Shown here piece after piece: positions 23,550 to 31,116 of a stretch of 32,493 bases of DNA; within the stretch, counting starts at the first letter, position 1, and each line of letters begins with the position of its first letter. The position numbers were made by a program, and so were the translations under genes. The stretch lies in NCBI GenBank assembly GCA_900545925.1, contig URAZ01000033.1, forward strand, positions 1 through 32,493, read 5' to 3'. Under the pieces are notes generated by a model, which was not told where the DNA came from, did not search any database, and was given only the letters and a program-made list of their open reading frames with translations. The DNA is from an uncultured Eubacteriales bacterium (GTDB taxonomy: Bacteria > Bacillota > Clostridia > Oscillospirales > Oscillospiraceae).

Positions 23550-24371
23550 TTACGTCAGGCGCTTGCGCAGCGCGTGGCTGACGCCTTCGATGATCATGAC
23601 GGTGATAAACAGCACGATCAGGATCATGCCCAGACTGTCATATTCGCGCCAGCCGATCTTTTCGTTCATAATAAGGCCCAGGCCGCCCGCACCGACATAG
23701 CCGAGGATGGACGCATAGCGCACGTTGCCCTCCAGGCAGAACAGGGACACGGACAGATATGTCGGCAGCACCTGCGGGAAGATGGCGGTGACGAACGCGC
23801 GCAGCCGCGTCGCGCCGAGGGCCTCCAGCGCCTCATACGGGCCCATATCGACCGTTTCAATGATCTCAAAGAGTTGCTTGCCGACATAGGCAAACGTAAA
23901 GACCGCAATGGCACAGGTGCCGGCCATGGTGCCGAGACCGAAGATATACGTCGCAATCAGTGCGCAGACGAGCGTCGGCAGCGTCCGTACCAGACTCAAA
24001 AACAGGCGCACCAGAAACACCACGACGCGGTTCGTCACGATATTGCTGGCCGCGGCGATGGCAAACGGAACGGCCAGCACCGCGCCGATAAACGAGCCGA
24101 GGAAGGACATTTTGATCGTGTCCCACAGCGGCTGCCAGATCTTTCCCAAATACGCGGTATTGGGCGGGAACATGGCCTTGAGAATGTCAAAGAATTTGCT
24201 GCCCTTCTTCACCAGAACGGAAAAGTTGAAGCCGGTCACGCGGACGGATACGGCCGTCAGCAGCACCAGAATCAAAATCACCAGCGGCGCGCGGCTGCAC
24301 TTTTCCTCGACGACGGTGCCGTCGGAAAGCGTATAGCGGCGGGGCCGGAATATGCGGTCATACAGGCTCAT
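23550..24371 (-). CDS. phnE: phosphonate-type ABC transporter permease (PhnE1)
   Basis: This 273-residue permease has a 25-residue basic cytoplasmic start (MSLYDRIFRPRRYTLSDG) and then six helices. The EAA-like loop is PYEALEALGATRLRAFVTAI, and the PhnE signature YASILGYVGAGGLGLIMNE is near the C-terminus. It forms the channel with the second PhnE. Its start overlaps the PhnC stop (ATGA), so ATPase and permease are made together. Two different PhnE paralogs, rather than one homodimer, is a common layout in Firmicutes. Confidence 0.92.
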   Translation of the reverse strand: MSLYDRIFRPRRYTLSDGTVVEEKCSRAPLVILILVLLTAVSVRVTGFNFSVLVKKGSKFFDILKAMFPPNTAYLGKIWQPLWDTIKMSFLGSFIGAVLAVPFAIAAASNIVTNRVVVFLVRLFLSLVRTLPTLVCALIATYIFGLGTMAGTCAIAVFTFAYVGKQLFEIIETVDMGPYEALEALGATRLRAFVTAIFPQVLPTYLSVSLFCLEGNVRYASILGYVGAGGLGLIMNEKIGWREYDSLGMILIVLFITVMIIEGVSHALRKRLT

Positions 24372-25126
24372 ACGGCAGCCTCCGAGACGGCGTCCTCTCC
24401 GTAGATCGCATCCAGAACCGTCTGATCGACCTGCTTCGACGGGCCGTCGTAGACAATCCTGCCGGCGCGGATGCCGATCACGCGGTCGGCGTATTCCAGC
24501 GCCAGTTCCACATGGTGGATGTTCAGCAGGATCGAGATGCCCAGTTCCTGATTGATGTGTACGAAGTCCTCCATGACCTGCTTGGCTGTCACCGGGTCGA
24601 GCGCGGCGACCGGCTCGTCCGCGAGAATGATATGCGGGTCCTGCGTCAGCGTGCGCGCCAGCGCGACGCGCTGCTGTTGTCCGCCGGAGAGTTGATCCGC
24701 GCGCATATAGGCCTTGTCCAGAATGCCAACCTTGTCCAGAGACTCGAGCGCCTTGAGTTTGTCCTCTTTGCGGAACGCGCCCAGCAGCACGCGCCAGAAC
24801 GGCATGTCCGGCACGCAGGCGGCGAGCACGTTTTTGATCACGCTCGTGCGCGTGACGAGATTAAACGACTGGAACACCATGCCGATCCCGCGCCGGAACT
24901 GCCGCAGGCGCTTGCCGGACAGGCCCGTGACATCGGTGCCGTTTACTGTCAGCGTGCCGGATGTGATCTGATGCATGCGGTTGACGGCACGCAGCAGCGT
25001 GGACTTGCCCGCGCCGGAGCGGCCAATGATGGCGACGAATTCACCGTCATCGATGCGCAGGCTGACGTCGTCCAGGCCGACCGTGCCGTTGGGATATACT
25101 TTGGATACATGGTCAAATACGATCAT
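24368..25126 (-). CDS. phnC: phosphonate-type ABC transporter ATP-binding protein (PhnC)
   Basis: This 252-residue ATPase powers the importer. Walker A is GRSGAGKS at residues 35-42, the Q-loop is in GMVFQSFNLVTRTS near 85-90, the signature LSGGQ is at 146-150, and Walker B is HIILADEP at 165-172. The switch His is in LNIHHVE near 200. The sequence VFQSFNLVTRTSVIKNVL is typical of PhnC rather than of other ABC classes. GAGGAC precedes ATG 25126. A hairpin separates it from the binding protein gene upstream. Confidence 0.93.
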   Translation of the reverse strand: MIVFDHVSKVYPNGTVGLDDVSLRIDDGEFVAIIGRSGAGKSTLLRAVNRMHQITSGTLTVNGTDVTGLSGKRLRQFRRGIGMVFQSFNLVTRTSVIKNVLAACVPDMPFWRVLLGAFRKEDKLKALESLDKVGILDKAYMRADQLSGGQQQRVALARTLTQDPHIILADEPVAALDPVTAKQVMEDFVHINQELGISILLNIHHVELALEYADRVIGIRAGRIVYDGPSKQVDQTVLDAIYGEDAVSEAAV

Positions 25127-25150
25127 AAAGCGTCCTCATTTCTATAAGAA

Positions 25151-25206
25151 GCGCGGGGAGGCCCCGCACAGCGGAAGGTATCTGCCGTGCAAGTCCTCCC
25201 CGCGTT
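25151..25206 (-). terminator. attenuating hairpin between phnD and phnC
   Basis: An outer stem CGCGGGGAGG/CCTCCCCGCG (25152-25161 with 25195-25204) encloses a second, weaker stem (GCAC.GGCAG-type). On the minus strand CTTCTTATAG follows. It probably limits transcription from phnD into phnCEE or protects the phnD mRNA. Confidence 0.6.
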
Positions 25207-25221
25207 GGGAAAGTTCGATTA

Positions 25222-26364
25222 TCAGCCTGCTGCAGTCAGCTCTTGAATGAGCTTCTGCGCGGCACGCTCGTTGTCATAGTCGGAAGCCTGTGCCTTCTGA
25301 TAGCCGTTGTGGCTGTAGATGGCGATGACCTGCTTGCCTTCTTCGGTGTTGCCGATGTTGATGAACGCATCCTGCAGGGCTGCAATCAGATCGGCATCCA
25401 TGATCTCGGAGTTCTTGCTGACCGAGATGGTGTCGTTGTAGATCGGGGCGGTGACGCCGATAACATTGGTCTCTTCCCAGATGGAGCCTTCGCGGCCGAA
25501 CTCGGTGTTCCAGCGTTCGGCATAGTCGCGGCGGGCGTCGGCGTAGGTCACGAGAACATCGACCTGACCGGAAGCGAGACGGGCAAACGCACTGGCGTAG
25601 GAATCAGACTGCACAGCGCTGCTCAGATCCGAAATGCCCTTGCCGTAGCGATCCTGCAGCCACAGAGCCGGGTAGATGTAACCGGCAGGGGAGGACGTGC
25701 CCATGACGCTCCAGTTGGCGCTGTTGAGATCATCCCAGGTCAGTTCTTCACCGGCGTTGACCTTGGCGGCCAGTTCCTGACCCTTTTCGGACGGGCCGGC
25801 GATGAACAGTGCACGGTAGGAGACAGCCTGCTTGTCGGAAGCCTCGGTGGGCTGGCCGTCGTTCCAGTCCTTGGCGTTGTCGGAGTCCTTGCTCAGACCG
25901 TCGCGGGTCGCGGTCAGGATAACCTCTGCACCGTCATCATACAGAACGTAGGTGCCGCCGGGGATCAGGCCAACGTCGATGGTGCCGGCTTCCAGACCTT
26001 CGCCGACCGCCTCATAGGTGGTGCCGACGGTGATCTCAACGTCCTTGACGTCGTAGCCTTCCTTGGCCAGTTCGTCCTTGAGCAGCTGTTTGAGCGGCTC
26101 AGTCGCAGTGATGATCTCCTGCGGCTCGCGGGAGGGAACAAAAGCGACCTTCAGCGTTTCAATGGTCTTGGCTGCCGTGTCGGTGGTTTCTGCGGCATCA
26201 TTGGTGTTAGCGGTGTCGGCAGTGTCAGTAGATTCAGCGGGTGTCTGCGCGTCCTGTGCGGCCTGATCGCTGCTGTCTGTAGCGTCCGTGCTCTTTGCAG
26301 TGCAGCCGGCCAGAACGCCGAACAGCATCACGAGCGCAAGCAAAAGTGCAAGAATTTTCTTCAT
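25222..26364 (-). CDS. phnD: phosphonate-type ABC transporter binding lipoprotein (PhnD)
   Basis: This 380-residue receptor has a lipoprotein signal, MKKILALLLALVMLFGVLAG, with the lipobox Cys at residue 21. A Thr/Asp/Ala-rich linker runs to about residue 60. The PhnD fold then begins LKVAFVPSREPQEI and includes EITVGTTYEAVGEGLEAGTI and NWSVMGTSSPAGYIYP. The STxSG-type phosphate pocket of PhnD/PtxB proteins reads GTSSPAG here. It captures the phosphorus compound outside the cell. ATG 26364 has TGGAGGAAG upstream and is where the signal peptide starts. It is first of the phnDCEE-phosphoesterase operon, expressed from its own promoter downstream of the RpiR gene. The true ligand is unknown. Confidence 0.9.
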   Translation of the reverse strand: MKKILALLLALVMLFGVLAGCTAKSTDATDSSDQAAQDAQTPAESTDTADTANTNDAAETTDTAAKTIETLKVAFVPSREPQEIITATEPLKQLLKDELAKEGYDVKDVEITVGTTYEAVGEGLEAGTIDVGLIPGGTYVLYDDGAEVILTATRDGLSKDSDNAKDWNDGQPTEASDKQAVSYRALFIAGPSEKGQELAAKVNAGEELTWDDLNSANWSVMGTSSPAGYIYPALWLQDRYGKGISDLSSAVQSDSYASAFARLASGQVDVLVTYADARRDYAERWNTEFGREGSIWEETNVIGVTAPIYNDTISVSKNSEIMDADLIAALQDAFINIGNTEEGKQVIAIYSHNGYQKAQASDYDNERAAQKLIQELTAAG

Positions 26365-26471
26365 TGATACTTCCTCCATTAAGATTGTCTGTTTCTGTTT
26401 GTGCCGCCCTTCCGGCAGATGCCTTGGGGCGATGGACTGCGGCGGGGAGCAAACCCTCATTCCGCATTGTA

Positions 26472-26504
26472 ATTATAACATATGCACAGAGGAAAAAATT
26501 TTTC
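26472..26504 (-). promoter_or_regulatory. promoter of the phn operon with RpiR-type operator candidate
   Basis: On the minus strand a perfect TATAAT lies at 26472-26477. The -35 region overlaps an A/T palindrome, GAAAAA-A-TTTTTC (26492-26504). RpiR-family regulators often bind GAAA...TTTC-type palindromes, so a repressor or activator site here fits the neighbouring rpiR gene. Confidence 0.55.
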
Positions 26505-26523
26505 GTTTGCGTAAAAAAAGTAT

Positions 26524-27273
26524 TTATTGCGCAATCGGGTCCGGTGAGAAGAACCGCGCCATCAGTTCCTCGAAGATCAGGATGATATGCCCAAAGAATA
26601 GATTCGGCAGGCTGCCTGCCAGCGTCTGCTTCGCACCGTCCACGACGAATACGAGGTCGGAAAGCTGTGCAAGCGTGGAGTCACTCCGGCGTGTGAAGGA
26701 GATGATCCTCTGTCCATGCTGTTTGGCATGGCGTACGTCATTGAGCACCGGTTCGGTTTCTCCGCTCTGGCTGACGGCGAACATGATTGCGCTCTCGTCT
26801 GCGTCCGCGCGCTGATGCGCTTCCTGAAAGAGCATGTAGTCGTAAAAATGCACGTTGCTGAAAGCCATAAAGCCGCAGATCGACATGCGTTGGACGATAT
26901 AGGCTCCGACGATGTTGGAAAAGCCTTCGCCGGTCGTAAAGATTTTTCCCCGCCTGCGCTCGTGCAGCAGCGTGCAGAAGCCACTGATGAGATCCCCGGA
27001 ATAGTTGTCGATCAGGCTCCGCAGTGTCTCCTCCGTCGGCTTTTCAGAGGCGGCGAATTGACGGCTGAGATGGTAGTAGAGTTCGCTGTAGCCGTCGAAG
27101 CCCAGCCGCTTGCACATCTTTACGATGCTCGCCGTGGACAGATAGTTTTCCGCCGCGATCTGCTGGATGCCTACGCGCTTCTCGCCGCGCTCAATGTGCG
27201 CCGTGATGCTGGTGATCACCTTGCGCTCGTCCTCCGACAGCAGATTTGTCAGAAGAAAATAATTGTCGCCCAT
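26524..27273 (-). CDS. MurR/RpiR-family transcriptional regulator
   Basis: This 249-residue regulator has an N-terminal RpiR helix-turn-helix (IQQIAAENYLSTASIVKMCK, then RLGFDGYSELYYHL) and a C-terminal SIS domain. SIS landmarks include GKIFTTGEGFSNIVGAYIVQ, MFAVSQSGETEPVLND (the sugar-phosphate binding SxSGxT pattern), and IISFTRRSDSTLAQLSD. Such regulators bind a phosphorylated sugar. GGAGGG precedes ATG 27273. It lies directly upstream of the phn operon on the same strand, with separate promoters for each, and probably controls it. Sensing a sugar phosphate next to a phosphoesterase hints that the imported substrate may contain a sugar phosphate. Confidence 0.9.
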   Translation of the reverse strand: MGDNYFLLTNLLSEDERKVITSITAHIERGEKRVGIQQIAAENYLSTASIVKMCKRLGFDGYSELYYHLSRQFAASEKPTEETLRSLIDNYSGDLISGFCTLLHERRRGKIFTTGEGFSNIVGAYIVQRMSICGFMAFSNVHFYDYMLFQEAHQRADADESAIMFAVSQSGETEPVLNDVRHAKQHGQRIISFTRRSDSTLAQLSDLVFVVDGAKQTLAGSLPNLFFGHIILIFEELMARFFSPDPIAQ

Positions 27274-27321
27274 ACATAGCCCTCCATCGGCTCCGTTCTC
27301 CCAGATTCAACTTTTTACATT

Positions 27322-27349
27322 ATTATAAAATAAGCCTCTCAGATGTCAA
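27322..27349 (-). promoter_or_regulatory. promoter of the RpiR gene
   Basis: On the minus strand a perfect TTGACA (27344-27349), 16 bases, and a perfect TATAAT (27322-27327) lie 49 bases before the ATG. Confidence 0.82.
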
Positions 27350-27432
27350 GGAAGCTATGTCAAAAATCTGCGCAGCAGGCGGTTGAGAAAAGTCATTTTT
27401 GGCGTTGTACTGCACGATCTTCAGACTGCAAA

Positions 27433-27578
27433 AAGCCTTCCGGCTGCGGTAAGACGACGCTGCTGCGGATGATTGCGGGGCTGGAAACGCCTGCTCAGAC
27501 GCAGCCCGCCGAGACCATAACAACTCCGACAGAAGAAGCCCCTGCTGCCGAAGAACCTGCCGCAGCCGAAGAAGCGCC
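27433..27578 (+). pseudogene. composite scrap: ABC ATPase Walker A piece joined to a lipoprotein-type linker
   Basis: One frame reads KPSGCGKTTLLRMIAGLETP, the Walker A region of an ABC ATPase. It runs without a break into AQTQPAETITTPTEEAPAAE and more Pro/Glu/Ala repeats, the kind of linker that follows a lipobox in binding lipoproteins. Neither half has the rest of its domain. At 27579 the sequence switches again into the inverted copy of 30859-31046. The segment 27350-27432 before it shows no recognisable gene. This cannot be a functional gene; it looks like pieces of at least two genes joined by rearrangement. Confidence 0.65.
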
Positions 27579-27766
27579 TGCGCTTTCCCGTCCGCTCCGT
27601 TCGGTGATGACAAGCCGCTGCTGTTCGTCAAACTGCCACGCGGCGGCATCCAGACCGATATCCGAGGCCATCCATGCCGGGCGAAAGTTCTTTCCCGTCC
27701 AGTCGTAAATATCAATATGCTGCGACCAGCCCCAGTCCGGTTCGGTTTTCCAGAACGGCCGGCTTT
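27579..27766 (-). repeat. 188-bp inverted copy of 30859-31046
   Basis: Read on the minus strand, all 188 bases are identical to the plus-strand segment 30859-31046, which is the 3' part of the FG-GAP-like gene. The flanks on both sides differ completely. At its right end GGCTTT is shared with the pyrophosphatase codons for Gly-Phe, so the junction has microhomology. Perfect identity means a recent event, or an assembly artefact. Confidence 0.97.
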
Positions 27767-28126
27767 ATCCCGCGCACCTATGCCGATGACGGAGATCCGC
27801 TGGACGTGCTGGTTTTGTGCAGCGAGCCAATTCGCCCGATGAGCTTGGTGCGGGTCTATCCGGTCGGATATTTTACCATGCGCGACAACGGTGCGATGGA
27901 CGACAAAATTCTCGCGATCCCGTTTGGCGATCCGATGTTCAACGGATACTCTGCCTTGTCCGATCTGCCGGCACATATCTCCAATGAGATCAGCCATTTT
28001 TTCAGCGTCTACAAGCATCTGGAGCCGGATACCAACGCGGAAGTCGACAGTGTCCATGGCCGTGCTGAGGCCGTCGCGGTGATCCGGGAGGCCTTTGCGG
28101 CCTACCGGCGAAAATTCAATCAATAG
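27761..28126 (+). pseudogene. inorganic pyrophosphatase (family I) lacking its N-terminus
   Basis: From GFIPRTYADDGDPLDVLVLC to TAG 28126 this is a clear soluble family I pyrophosphatase. It has the metal site DDGDPLD, the second cluster DNGAMDDKILAIP, and FFSVYKHLE with the Tyr-Lys pair. The first 50-60 residues are gone, including the Glu/Lys/Arg active-site residues and the Tyr of the usual NYGFIP motif. An unrelated inverted copy stands in their place. Hydrolysis of pyrophosphate would not be expected. An ATG at 27674 inside the inverted copy is in frame and could start a 150-residue hybrid, but it has no family N-terminus. A terminator follows. If real, another pyrophosphatase must exist in the genome. 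Confidence 0.87.
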
Positions 28127-28132
28127 ATTAAG

Positions 28133-28173
28133 AAAAAGGTTTCTGCAGCTTAGGCCGGCAGGAACCTTTTTTC
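28133..28173 (+). terminator. pyrophosphatase terminator
   Basis: A 14-bp stem with one G-T wobble (28133-28146 with 28158-28171) begins with AAAAAGG and ends in CCTTTTTTCT. It works on either strand but directly follows the pyrophosphatase stop. Confidence 0.88.
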
Positions 28174-28260
28174 TAGATTTGTCTTGCCAGAATTGCGGTT
28201 GTATGGTAAGCTCGAACTGTAAAAGAGGTGAAACAGAAGCGCAGAAAAGGAGGCGGTATC

Positions 28261-30558
28261 ATGTTTTGTCCAAAGTGCGGAAAAGAACTCCGGGAATATG
28301 AGCGCAGCTGCCCGTATTGCGGCGCTGCCACAGCCCATGGACGTGGAAACCGGCATAGAATCAAGCCTATGGAGCTGATTGCCATCGCGGCCGGTGTGCT
28401 GGCGCTGCTTCTGGCCTGCACGGTACTTGTGTATCAGATTGCACAGCGGAAAAAAGAAGCCCGGTGGAAGGAACTGACGGTGGACAGGCGGGAAGCAGCG
28501 GCAGTGGTTCCGGTGGAGCCGTTAACGCGGCAGCAGTTTCTCAGGTTCACGGCCGCTGACGCGCAGACGGCTGCAGCTGTGCCGGACTACAGTGTATCCG
28601 GGGACTTGCATGAGATCACAAATCTGGAATGGATGGAGTGGAACGGGCTTTCCGACACGGCCAAAGCCATCCTTGCGCAGAATTTGTTTGTGGTCGAGCC
28701 GGATTTTTATTCCGAGTTTTTCGGCCGCTATGAATGGAACCGCTATCTGCAGATCCCGAATTTTGTAACGGTAGATTCCATGATGCACACCTATCATCTG
28801 TATTTCAGCCTGCTTCTGAACCGGACGGAAAAGCAGCAGCTTGCCGCGCAGCTGCAAACGCTGAGCAAAGACATGCTGCGCGCATCTGCCGCACAGCTGG
28901 ACGTACTGACCGGAACAGCGTGGGAGAGTGCGGCAAAGCGCAGCACAGCGTATTTCGCGGTGGGTGCTGCGCTCCAGGATCCGAAGATTCAGGTACCGGA
29001 GCAGGTGAAGGATGTTGCTGCGCAGGAGTTGTCTGCCATTTATGCAGCAGAGGGTATTGCCCCGTGTGCTGTAACGGAAGATCTTCTGGATTATTCCCAG
29101 TTCAAGCCGCGCGGCTACTATGAAGGCGACGAGACGCTGGAGGCGTATTTCCGCGCGATGATGTGGTACGGGCAGATCAATTTCACGCAGAAGAAGGAGG
29201 ATATGAACCGCACGGCGCTGCTGATCACACTGGCGCTGCACGACACAGCGTCGGACAGCTGGGAAAAGCTCTACACCGTGACCTCATTCTTTGCGGGTGT
29301 CAGCGACGATCTTGGCTATTATGAGTATCTGCCGGCAATCGAGGCTGCCTACGGCACCATTCCAGACACGGAACTGCTGCGCGCGGATGAGACTGCCTAT
29401 CAACACTATACTGAACAGATCAGGACGCTTGCTGCGCCGCAGATCAACTCCATCCCGGTGATCGACCCGGAGGGAACCGTCGATCTGGCACAGGCAGGAA
29501 AGGGCTTCCGCTTCATGGGGCAGCGTTTTACGCTGGATGCCGCCGTGATGCAGCAGCTGGTGTTCAACAAGGTCAGGGAAAACGCACAGGGAGAACGGCG
29601 GATGCTGCCGGATGTGTTGGATATGCCGGCGGCGCTCGGCTCTGAGACGGCGCTGTCCATTCTGACGCAGCAGGGCGATACGGCTTACGCACACTACCCG
29701 GAGCAGATGCAGATGCTCCGAAGCGCAGTGCGCAGCGCGCCGGAGGAGCTGTGGTCGGCGAGCCTCTACTCGGGATGGCTGTACACGCTCAATCCTCTTC
29801 TGGTGGAAAAGGGTGCCGGATACCCGTCGTTCATGACGACGGAGCAGTGGAAAAAGAAGGCGCTGGAAACCTACGCGGGTAGCTTTACGGAACTCAAGCA
29901 CGACACGGTACTCTATGGCAAGCAGGTGATGGCGGAGATGGGCGGCGGCCCTCCGGAGGAGCTGGATGACCGCGGCTATGTGGAGCCGGAGGAGGAGGTC
30001 TATCGCCGGTTCGCGGAACTGGCGGAGCAGACGGCAGACGGGCTTCAGACATATGGAATTCTGGATCCTGCTGACCGCGAAAATCTGACACGCCTCGCTT
30101 CGCTCGCGCGGAGCCTTGAGACGATCAGCCGGAAGGAGCTGCGGAACGAGCGGCTGTCGGATGAGGAATATGACCTCATCCGGGAATACGGCGGCACGCT
30201 GGAGCATTTCTGGATCGAAGCTGTCAAAGACCGGACAGATGCGGAGTATCTCGACGCACGGGAGATCCCGGCGTCTCTGGTGACGGATATCGCAACGGAT
30301 CCGAACGGAACGGTCTTACAGGCTGCGAACGGCCGCCCGGCGCAGATCTATGTGATCGTGCCGGTGGAGGGGGCGCTCCGCATTGCCTCCGGCGTTGTGT
30401 ATAATTTCTATCAGTTTTGCCAGCCGCTGTCCGCGCGGCTGACAGACAGTGAATGGCGGCAGATGATCGGCGAATGGATGTCGCCGGACGGGCGCTTCCA
30501 TCAGGATGAAACGCCGGAGAAGCCGTGGTGGACGCAAAGCTATTGGGTGCAGGGGTGA
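28261..30558 (+). CDS. DUF3160 membrane-anchored protein with N-terminal zinc ribbon
   Basis: This 765-residue protein starts with a zinc ribbon (MFCPKCGKEL, then SCPYCG; Cys at 3, 6, 17 and 20). One membrane helix follows at about 37-60 (LIAIAAGVLALLLACTVLVY). The large remaining part fits DUF3160. Recognisable blocks include FVTVDSMMHTYHLYFSLLLN, LDYSQFKPRGYYE, MMWYGQINF and GFRFMGQRFTLD. The orientation implied is a cytosolic ribbon with the DUF3160 domain outside. No catalytic role is established for the family. ATG 28261 has AAAAGGAGG just before it, better than an upstream in-frame codon at 28228. Its stop overlaps the next likely start (GTGA). Confidence 0.88.
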   Translation: MFCPKCGKELREYERSCPYCGAATAHGRGNRHRIKPMELIAIAAGVLALLLACTVLVYQIAQRKKEARWKELTVDRREAAAVVPVEPLTRQQFLRFTAADAQTAAAVPDYSVSGDLHEITNLEWMEWNGLSDTAKAILAQNLFVVEPDFYSEFFGRYEWNRYLQIPNFVTVDSMMHTYHLYFSLLLNRTEKQQLAAQLQTLSKDMLRASAAQLDVLTGTAWESAAKRSTAYFAVGAALQDPKIQVPEQVKDVAAQELSAIYAAEGIAPCAVTEDLLDYSQFKPRGYYEGDETLEAYFRAMMWYGQINFTQKKEDMNRTALLITLALHDTASDSWEKLYTVTSFFAGVSDDLGYYEYLPAIEAAYGTIPDTELLRADETAYQHYTEQIRTLAAPQINSIPVIDPEGTVDLAQAGKGFRFMGQRFTLDAAVMQQLVFNKVRENAQGERRMLPDVLDMPAALGSETALSILTQQGDTAYAHYPEQMQMLRSAVRSAPEELWSASLYSGWLYTLNPLLVEKGAGYPSFMTTEQWKKKALETYAGSFTELKHDTVLYGKQVMAEMGGGPPEELDDRGYVEPEEEVYRRFAELAEQTADGLQTYGILDPADRENLTRLASLARSLETISRKELRNERLSDEEYDLIREYGGTLEHFWIEAVKDRTDAEYLDAREIPASLVTDIATDPNGTVLQAANGRPAQIYVIVPVEGALRIASGVVYNFYQFCQPLSARLTDSEWRQMIGEWMSPDGRFHQDETPEKPWWTQSYWVQG

Positions 30559-31085
30559 GAAAATGGCTCCTGCTTCCGGTACTGGCGGCTGTCTGCGGCG
30601 CAGGCCTGCTCCTCTGGCGGCTGGGCTGTTTCCTGCCGCGCTGGATCGTCTGGCAGGAGGCAGACTGTTTCTGTACGGCGGAGGAAGGCCCGGAGCAGCT
30701 CAGTCTGCACAGAAAAACGCTTCGTGCAGTCTCTGACGGAAGTGAGATCTGGCGCTCGGTGGCAGGACAGAAGGTGCAGAGCCTGCTCTGGTGCGATATC
30801 GACCATGACGGAGCGCCGGAGCTGCTGCTCCTCGTCTGGCGATGGGGGCGGTTCGGAAAAAGCCGGCCGTTCTGGAAAACCGAACCGGACTGGGGCTGGT
30901 CGCAGCATATTGATATTTACGACTGGACGGGAAAGAACTTTCGCCCGGCATGGATGGCCTCGGATATCGGTCTGGATGCCGCCGCGTGGCAGTTTGACGA
31001 ACAGCAGCGGCTTGTCATCACCGAACGGAGCGGACGGGAAAGCGCATGGGACTGGATCAGCTGGGGGCTTGTCAGAATTGCATAA
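30555..31085 (+). CDS. membrane-anchored FG-GAP/VCBS-like protein
   Basis: This protein has about 176 residues, with one N-terminal membrane helix (LLLPVLAAVCGAGLLLW) and an extracellular part. The core LLWCDIDHDGAPELLLLVW has the DxDxDGxxE calcium-loop pattern of FG-GAP/VCBS repeats. It is followed by SRPFWKTEPDWGWSQHIDIY and the end WISWGLVRIA. The start is uncertain: GTG 30555 overlaps the DUF3160 stop as GTGA, while GTG 30525 and TTG 30543 are also in frame. Coupling favours 30555. Its 3' half (30859-31046) is duplicated in inverted form near 27.6 kb. It probably works with the DUF3160 protein. Function unknown. Confidence 0.7.
   Translation: MRKWLLLPVLAAVCGAGLLLWRLGCFLPRWIVWQEADCFCTAEEGPEQLSLHRKTLRAVSDGSEIWRSVAGQKVQSLLWCDIDHDGAPELLLLVWRWGRFGKSRPFWKTEPDWGWSQHIDIYDWTGKNFRPAWMASDIGLDAAAWQFDEQQRLVITERSGRESAWDWISWGLVRIA
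30859..31046 (+). repeat. 188-bp repeat, source copy within the FG-GAP-like gene
   Basis: This segment is the plus-strand partner of 27579-27766, identical over 188 bases and opposite in orientation, with starts 3.28 kb apart. It lies inside an open gene, so it is the probable parent copy. Confidence 0.97.
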
Positions 31086-31116
31086 CGGCATTGGTGCAGA
31101 ACAGGAGGAATGGACA

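Noticed and set aside
27674..28126. An intact pyrophosphatase starting at ATG 27674
   Set aside because: The first 30 residues come from the inverted copy of another gene and the family's N-terminal active-site residues are absent.
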